From assembly GCA_018435605.1 (NCBI GenBank), contig JAHDNF010000003.1:340600-404599 (forward strand): DNA of 64,000 nucleotides. Reading direction: 5' to 3'. Positions within the stretch are counted from its first letter, which is position 1. The number at the start of each line of letters is the position of its first letter. The notes beneath the pieces are model-generated. The model was not told the DNA's origin, did not search any database, and worked only from the letters and a program-made list of their open reading frames with translations. Below are positions 42,901-51,900 of the stretch, piece after piece. This DNA is from a bacterium. GTDB taxonomy: Bacteria; Auribacterota; Auribacteria; Auribacterales; Auribacteraceae. The position numbers were made by a program, and so were the translations under genes.

Positions 42901-45900
42901 AGTATAATAGTTAGCCATGACGGTAGATTCGCGTATGCGGTCAGTCGTTCTACATCATCGTCAGTACAAGCTACACTGCTTATTCTTGACCTTTCAGTAT
43001 TGACAAACCCGAACGACAATAGCGACCCTGTCTGGGCATACACCCATAACGTAGGAAATATTTATGGGTATACTTCAGTGTATTGCAGGCCTAACATGGT
43101 ACTCAGTCCGGATGGAAGCAGGTTATGGATAACATCACTGTATGCCAATTCAAGTTATGGGTATGTTAGATCCTACGATGTATCGAATATAGCGAAAGGG
43201 ACTACATCGATCTCTTATACTAATGAGTCTCTGACAGGATATGACATTGCAGAGTATGACGGTTATATTTATTTACAGCAGAGAAATAGTTATTATATCT
43301 ATAAGCGTCATGCTACTACGCGGAGTTCTATAGGTTCTTTTTATGCCTATACAAACGGCTATAGCGCCGGTATGACGATTGGTGTTGTTGACGGTCAGGC
43401 GTATATGGTTCAATGTCCATATTCCATGAGCCATATTTATGTTACGAAAGTTATAGGCGGCAGTGGATCGGAATCATTTGAATTGGTCGCTCAAATAGCT
43501 ACACCTTATCCGGCTATGGATGCTGATTTTAGCGATGATGGAAAACAGTTGTTCGTCTATTATCAGAGTTATACCGGTTTCAGCATAATAAATACTTCGG
43601 ATTGGAGTCATACTTATTATCAAACCGGTTCCATATATCGCCGTGTTACAACCGGTCTGTTGTCCGATTCGGTGGCGCCGACTATCAGCATAACTAAGAC
43701 TCCTGACGAAGACACCTACATGAATGGTGAATTGCTGGCTATAGTTCCTACTGTTACTGATGATACGGGTATTGAGCGGGTAGATTATTATCTCAACGAT
43801 GCGCTTGTATCCAGCGTAAAGATTGATCCATATACATTTAACTTATCCGTTGAAAATCTGGAAATGGAACAATCGATACGGGCTAGAGTATACGATTATG
43901 CAAACAACTTTGCAGACAGCAATATACTTACCTTCAACGTTATTAATGATGTCGTGGCGCCGACAATATCGATCAGTCCGCTAAACGACCTGCAAAATAC
44001 TGTCATTGGTTTACCGCAGTTAATTTTTGCCGATGCTGTGGATGATACTCAGGTAGGCACTGTGGAATTTATAATTGAAGAAGAGGGCATCGGAACACGG
44101 ACTGTGTTGATAAACGAACCTCCGTATGCGCTTGTGTTGTATTTGGACGATAATATGCAAGATTCGCAACTATTTACGATATCTGCGTTTGCGTATGATA
44201 AATCAGGCAACGTCAGCGAACGGTCTAACTATCTGTACGGATCGGTAGAAAAAGATACTCTTACCAGAACATCCATGGTATATAGTGTCACATCGAATGG
44301 CTATATGCTTGTAACCGACGACACCTCTATAATCAATACAAAGTCGGTATCGAACAGTACCAGAGTAAAAGTAGCCGGTAAATATATAATTACTTTGGCA
44401 AACAATTCTGTGATAGTCATTGATAAGTATAAGAACACGTTGGTTAAAAGATTTACTGAAATATCGAATCCGTATGATTTAGAGTTTGACGCTAAACGTC
44501 AACAAGTTTACATTTCCGACTCCAACTATAACCGCATTTTTGTTGTGAGTTTGGATACTCTTGAAATCGTCAATACAATAACTTCTGTCAATGATTCGTT
44601 GTATAATCCGACAGGATTGGCATTATCTCACGATGGCGATACTTTATTTGTTGTCAACCGTTACTCTGCATCTACCGGTTCACCGCGGGTTATGGGCTAT
44701 AACCTAGCGGACAGCTACGCGCCGGTAGTTCAGATACCAATAGAAGACGGCAATTATATGTATGAGATAATTAGTATGCCGGATAACAATACATTATATA
44801 TATCCACTAGCTACGATCTGTATAAGGTAGACTTGTCGGCTGGTACTGCTTCAAAGGTAGCGGTGAATGTATTCTATCAGGGTGGCGGTGACTATCTTGT
44901 CGGCGGTTTGACTTCTGTGGGATTGAGGGTGTTTACCATACGCCAGCAAGGTACGTATCAGTTGTTAATGGTGAATCCTGAAACCGGTAGTTCCATCGTT
45001 ATGTTTGAAAGCACTAATATAATCAAAGGAGTGGATCTGTCGGATGACGGTAAATCGTTATATATCGGTGTCAGAACAGGGTCAAATATCGGTCAGATTA
45101 CAAAACTCGATATGACCGGTAAAGAACTTTCGTTTGTTTCAGTTCCGGGCGAGATTCAGTACCTTAATTATACTCAGTTTGCATTGTATGATACCAATCC
45201 GCCTATGATATCGCTGGAAAATCTGCCGGACAGCGTAGTTAAGGGGTCTACTCTCGAAATAGTGGCAAATGCGCAGTCGAAGGTCATGGTACGTAGGGTC
45301 GAATTGTATATAGACGGCGTGAAAGTGGCGATTGATAACTCCGAACCGTTTAGATTTGTGTATGATGTGCCTACAGATATTACTGAATTCTCTGTTCAGG
45401 CAAAAGTGATAGACGAATCGGGTCAAATCGGTATGTCGGAAATAGTTGTCATAGATGTCATGAACGATAGCGTAGCTCCGGTAACAACTATAGAGATACC
45501 ATTTGCGGAAAATACGGTTTATAATGTTGGTACTGTGTTGTCAATCAGAGCGAATGTCACAGATGCGACGAACAATATCCATAAAGTCGAGTTCTTCTTG
45601 GACGGCATATTGATAGGTAATCTCTCTAAACCGCCGTATATAGTTAGTTATGAAATACCGTTATACGCTATTCTCGGTTCTTACGAGATTGAAGTTGTCG
45701 CGACGGATATGACTGGTTTGAGTGATGAAGGATCAAGAGCGACTAGAACCGTAATTGTAGAGCGCAATCTTATTATGGAAATGCTTTACATGTTTAATGC
45801 GGCAGGAGATATCTTTACTCTTGATAAGGAATTACTTGTACCTACAGTACTGATGGAGGGTGTGTTGCCTAATGACCGTTCAGTTGCTGTCGATGCGGAC

Positions 45901-48900
45901 GCTTACTCTGGTACTTCAACCATATATGTAATATATTTTGACGATTACGATTGGAGAGAATACCTCGGAGCTATCGAGCCGGGCCTGTCAACGCAATTTG
46001 TTCCTGGCAATGAATGGATAAAGCCGGTTAGTATGTATCTTACACCTCAAACGTCGCAGGTGCGTAAAGTGGTATTGCCGCCTTACGAAAGGGACTATTT
46101 CTCGACATTCGATTTACCTACTTTAAGTTATGAAGATAATGTGGATAGAAGGGTTGAGGGTATTAGCGGTATGACCATGACGTCCGATGCCGGCAAGATG
46201 TTTATGTCGTCACGTAACAGGTATTATCCGGATGAATATCCTGGTGAAATAGCTTACATATTTGACCAGATTGACTGGATAAATGGTAATTACAACTATA
46301 GCTATATTTCTTCAAACTATAATTCTCGAGGTACGGCAATAGCTTTGCATCCGGATGAATCCGTGTTGTATCTTGGTGTGTTGGATGAATCTGAAGGTAT
46401 AGTAAGGCCTTATCTGTATACCTGTGGCATAACGTATGATGATTTCGTGCTGAAAAATAATATACCGTTCAGTTCCGAAATCACCACTATGATTACGACA
46501 GTAATCAATGGCAGTGTTAAAATTCTTGCCGGTATGAAATCCGAGAACCGTATAGCTGTTGTTGACGCGGATACGTTTACAATAGAAAATTACTGGGCGG
46601 TCAATTCTCCTGAAGTAATGAAGATTATTGATGGCGACCTGATTGTTTATTCTAAGACGACCGGTGACATAACTAAGATAGATATGTCTACCGGCGCTAT
46701 TTTGGCTCATCAGGTAGCAAATCGGCCTGTCGGAATAGTTAAAACTAATCAATATCTGTTTGAAGATATTGTTGCTCCGGTGGTTGAAATAGTATCTCCT
46801 GTGCATAATTCTACATTAGTAGAGCATCATATATTGGAGATAAATTTCGAAATCGATGAAGAGCGTGGTATGGAATCTATAGACCTGATTATAGATAACG
46901 CTCTTTATGAAACATTGCCGCCTTATTCACGTTCGTATAAATTGAGGTTACCGAATGTTGAAGACCTGCCTATAACCATGGACATACAGATTCGTGCATA
47001 CGATATGGCAGGCAATATGGGCTTCAGTGATACGATTACGATAAACATAGAGCCGGATACCGTGCCGCCTGTAGCGTTTATTGTTAACCCTGTGGCTGGT
47101 CAGGAAGTATTCGGCGGAGCTATCATTGATGTAAGCGGCTATGCTACGGATAACTCCGGCACGGAACAGATGATAGAGATGTTCGAAGTATATATTGAAA
47201 ACGACCTGATAACCACTGTATCGGCAAATGATGATGGAACCTTCTCTACGCAGATAATGATACCCCCAGTTTATTCTAATCCGGTGCATGTAGGTATTGT
47301 TGCCTATGATTATGAAGGTTTGGCATCCGATATGTCGCAGGTAGAAGTGGATATGATATTTAGAGTCTTAGAGATAAGCTCTTATACGTCCAATCAGGCT
47401 TACGGGTCGCGCTGTCTCGGAGACAAAATAACAGTTTCTACTCGTTATAATCTGTTAGTTTATGATCTGTTCATGTTGTTTGATGAAGGAGAACCCGAAG
47501 GAGAACTTGGATTTAAGACGGGGTATGGAAGTAGTGAAGAATTGTCTTTTGGCGATGACTACCTCAGAACTAACGATGATTCTATATGGACTGATTTTAA
47601 CAACTTGGAATTTACCATACCGTTGCAGTATCCGTATTATATGCTGGATTACACATTTGAAAACGGCTATCTGTATGGAGTCCTGATAGATTACAACGGA
47701 AGCACGGCGACTACTCGTTTGCAGTATGTTCCGGTTGATCTTGAAGGAAATACATACGGGACGGTCAGGAGTCTGGAAATAGCCAACCGGTTCTTCAACT
47801 ACAATGCTGGAGAAGGCCATATACTTGTACACGGAGAGAAAGTTTTTGTAACTTCTGTAGATGGCATCATGGTGTATGACGTTACTTTGGCTGACATAGG
47901 TGTTGTGAATTTCGTAGGTATTTTAGGATCAGATAACGGATGTTTAGCTATGGATATCAATGAGGAATATCTGTTTGCGTTTGATAGATCCGGAACAATT
48001 ACAGCTTACAGCCTGAGTGACTTAACCGAATCTGCTCGTATGGAGGTTTATTCCGGTGAACCTCAATGGGCGAATAGAGGAGATATTGAAGTCCTAGCTG
48101 ATGCCGTTTATGTCGCGGATAATCTCAATGGGTTGACAGTCATAGGACTTACTCCTAATACACTTGATATGGATGTCATAGGCAGTATCGATATACCTAA
48201 TTATTACACAATGGACAGCATTGATGTAGCAGGTGATTTTGCCATCGCATATCGCTTTGGTTCGGGTGGTATTGTTCTTCTTGATGTCTCGGTTCCGGGT
48301 CAGGAGAAAGCACACGGATTTTTAGCTGATTCCATGAATTACGCTGTTATGGATGCATATATCTACAAAAATACAATTGTGCAGAGTTGTATGCCGTATA
48401 GTAGTAAACAAGTGATACTCTATCAGATGGATCTGCCTGAAGCCGCACCGTTGACGGTTGATATCGATCTGGAAGCTGATGAAAACGGCGAGATATTCTT
48501 AGATGCTGCTCAACCTGCACGTATACCGTATGTTGTATTAGGCACTAATCCGACGGTAGAACTTTACGTCGACGGCCAAGCTGTTTCGGCATCCAATGAT
48601 AACGGAAACTTCTTCGCACAATATCTGTTGCCGGTGTATATTATAGAAGAACGGCTTGTGATTTCGCTTATCGCTGTTGACATGGATGGTAATGTAGCTG
48701 AAAGTGATCCGTTAACAATCGTAGTTGTTCCTGACAGTATTCCGCCGAGCGATGTTGAGATTTGGTTTGAGAATCTGGAAGAACCGGTATATACAGGCAA
48801 CACGGTATTCTTGGAGGCTTATGCGGAAGACAATCTTTATATCAAGTATGTACAACTTTATGTGAATGATGAAATGTATTCGACGGCTAGTTTGTATCCA

Positions 48901-51900
48901 TATACATTCGATTATGATATTCCTCTGGAATCGGATATAACAGAGTACTCTTTCAAAGTCCGTGCGGTCGATTTGGCGGATAACGTAACGTTCTCGGAAG
49001 TTATTACTTTGTCGGTTATCACGTTATCAGGAATATACATAACACCTGATTCAGGAATTATTTATGATAACGCACAGTTTGAAGTTTACGGCGCTTACAC
49101 CGATGGAACTTCATTTAATATGTCAGGAGATATTAACTGGTATGGCGGAAGCGGTCATGAACTTGATCTTGGAGGTTCTGGAAGTAAATTTTCCATAACG
49201 GTTGCATTTGATGATCCTGATTCGGCGTTATTCTACAACGGGAAAATATACCGTAATTTCACTTATACCGATGATATTACGTACACTGTACATTTCGGCG
49301 ACTATAGCGCTACAGGAGTATTGCTGGTAGATGCCAATAACAACGGTATAGTTGATTCCGACGAAGTCGATTTAGGAGTTGAAGACTTGGCTGTCAATTC
49401 CGATAATGGTGCTATTTGCGATGTTATGGAACGATTGATAGACGGTACCAATCCTTACAGCAACTCCGATGATTTTTATCAGCAGGTTCAGAGCGGCTCT
49501 AACGGTAAGTATCGTGAGATCTCGGTTTTGAATGTTAACAGTGGAATGAGCGTGTTCTTATATCGCGATCAGTGGGGAACGGGCGTTCTGAAATATCAGT
49601 ATTATGAAGACGGCGGATCATTTGAGTTAATGTTAGTGCCATACTTCTACTATAATTCCGATACGTATACTAATAGCTTGATAGATTCGGCGCATAATAG
49701 TTATGGCGATGTTTTACTTGTACATACTGTGCCGGATACGGATAATAACTATGCGTGCGGAATATCTGCGCTAACGTTGGTTAGGGTTGATTTACCAGAT
49801 GAAGACTATGCGAATTCGATAATAGTCGATAAGACTCAGGGATATTTGAATTACAATCCTCGTGTTAAGGTAGATCAGAATGACAATATTCATATAGCAT
49901 GGTTGCGCGGGGAATATGATGCGAACGATCAGGGTTATATGAATGGTTCCAGCTGTATGTACACTGTATTGGCGAATGATGAGACCGTTATACTACCTCC
50001 AGTACAGATTGTCCGATTCTCTTCTAATGATGATATCTGGATGTCTAATTTTGAGGAAGAGTCTATCAGGATAATGGATTTTGATCTGGATAACGACGGC
50101 AATGTGCATTTTGTTATGATGCGTTATGAATATGATGCATATAATAACAGTTGTTATGTGTCCATGTATTACAAGATGATAGACGGGCAAACCGGCGATA
50201 CGCTGATAGATACTACGCAACTGTTCAACGACCGTCAAATTTATTATCTTAATGCGTATGATATTCCACCTCAGAATCTTGAGTGCGCGTTTAACGAAGA
50301 CGACGAGTTGATAATCCTGCATCGAAAAGAAACGCATTATGGGAATCAGGGTCTGTATTTGATGACTATCGATCCTTCGCGGGTTGCTCAAGACGGTTCA
50401 TCTGTCAACGCCAATGACCTGATTGTCGAATATGCTCTCATACCCGGTCAGGCTGTAGCTGATATTGGAATCGAAGGCGGTGGCGGTGGTTTGCCAATGC
50501 TTCGACCTGGCGAAACAGGGCTTGGCGCTAATGGTGGTCGTGAAAATGCTACACCCGGCGATTCCACTTACGGCTCGCTGAAAGTTGTGGGCAACGATAT
50601 CCATGTAATATACGGGAGTTACGAAACGATATACGAAGATGCTAATTATGACGATATCACTTCAGCTAACTGGTATTCTGATAATCCGAATATGTCGATA
50701 AATTTCTCTTATAACGAAATGTCCTATAACTGGGATTGGTTCTATATGAACTATACTATAGATTATGATAATAGAACCCTTTTCATTGAGGATACATATA
50801 TGTGGAATGGCTATCGATATCTGTTCGATCTGACGTATAGAAACTTCGGAAATATACTGGAAGTAACTGGAACGGTAGATCGTTACGATGGTGATTATTT
50901 GGATCCGTATGAGGAAGAAACCCCGGAACCTGTTACTACGCCGGTCTATAACATTCTGAGGCGCGAAAGTAATAGTTCTTACGGTCGTTTCGGTACGCTC
51001 AGATATTACAAGAAGAGTGCTGACATGACGTTGTATTCTGTGAAAGTATTTGAGAAATCCTATCTATGGGATAATCCTGAACAAGGAATAATGAGTTTGG
51101 ATTTTATCGTTGATGAGAATGATATTCCATGGATAGCATTCCAGTATCAGTATTGGAACAATTATGATGCTCTGGATATACACGTACCTTTTACGACGGT
51201 GCCTTTGCCAACTGACGGCGGCGGTGCATATTACTTCAGTAGTACCGGTGAAGAGCCTGTTCCGCCGGCAGGAGTCGCAGTTCCTGTAACGCCGATACAG
51301 AACGGGGGATTTGAGAACGGTTCGCTGTTAGGGTATTCGAAAGTCGGCGATGTAAGCGTGGTGAATTCATTTGAAGGCATCACACCTGCGGAAGGTTCCT
51401 TTATGGCGCAGTTGGTTGATTCCGGTATTTTGACCAGAAGGTCATTGCAGGTACCGGACGGTGTGGAGTATCTTACTATGAATGTATCGTATATCATGGA
51501 CGCTTCATATCGTGATGACGAACTGTTGCCGAAAGTTTTGGTACGAGTTACAGACCAGAATAATACTCAGAAACTTGTTACTGCGTTGGATTCTGCTGAA
51601 GAGATGAGTACGGTTCTTTTGTATCCGTATATTGAGTTAATACAATCTCAGCTTAATCCGAGTGATCAGGTCGATTTTGAGTTGTCTGTTCATAACCCGA
51701 AATTCACCGGATTCCAATTCGATATAATCGTTAGAGGGTGTGTTGATGGTAATGAAAGTATTATCAACGGCTTGGTCAAGATCCACAGAGGCGCGGGGTA
51801 TATAAAGAGTCATCTTGCGCAGTTTGGTTACTACATTACTCTTGAAAACCAGTCTGACAAGGTTATTACAGGGCCGATTAAGGTATATGTAGTGATGTCT

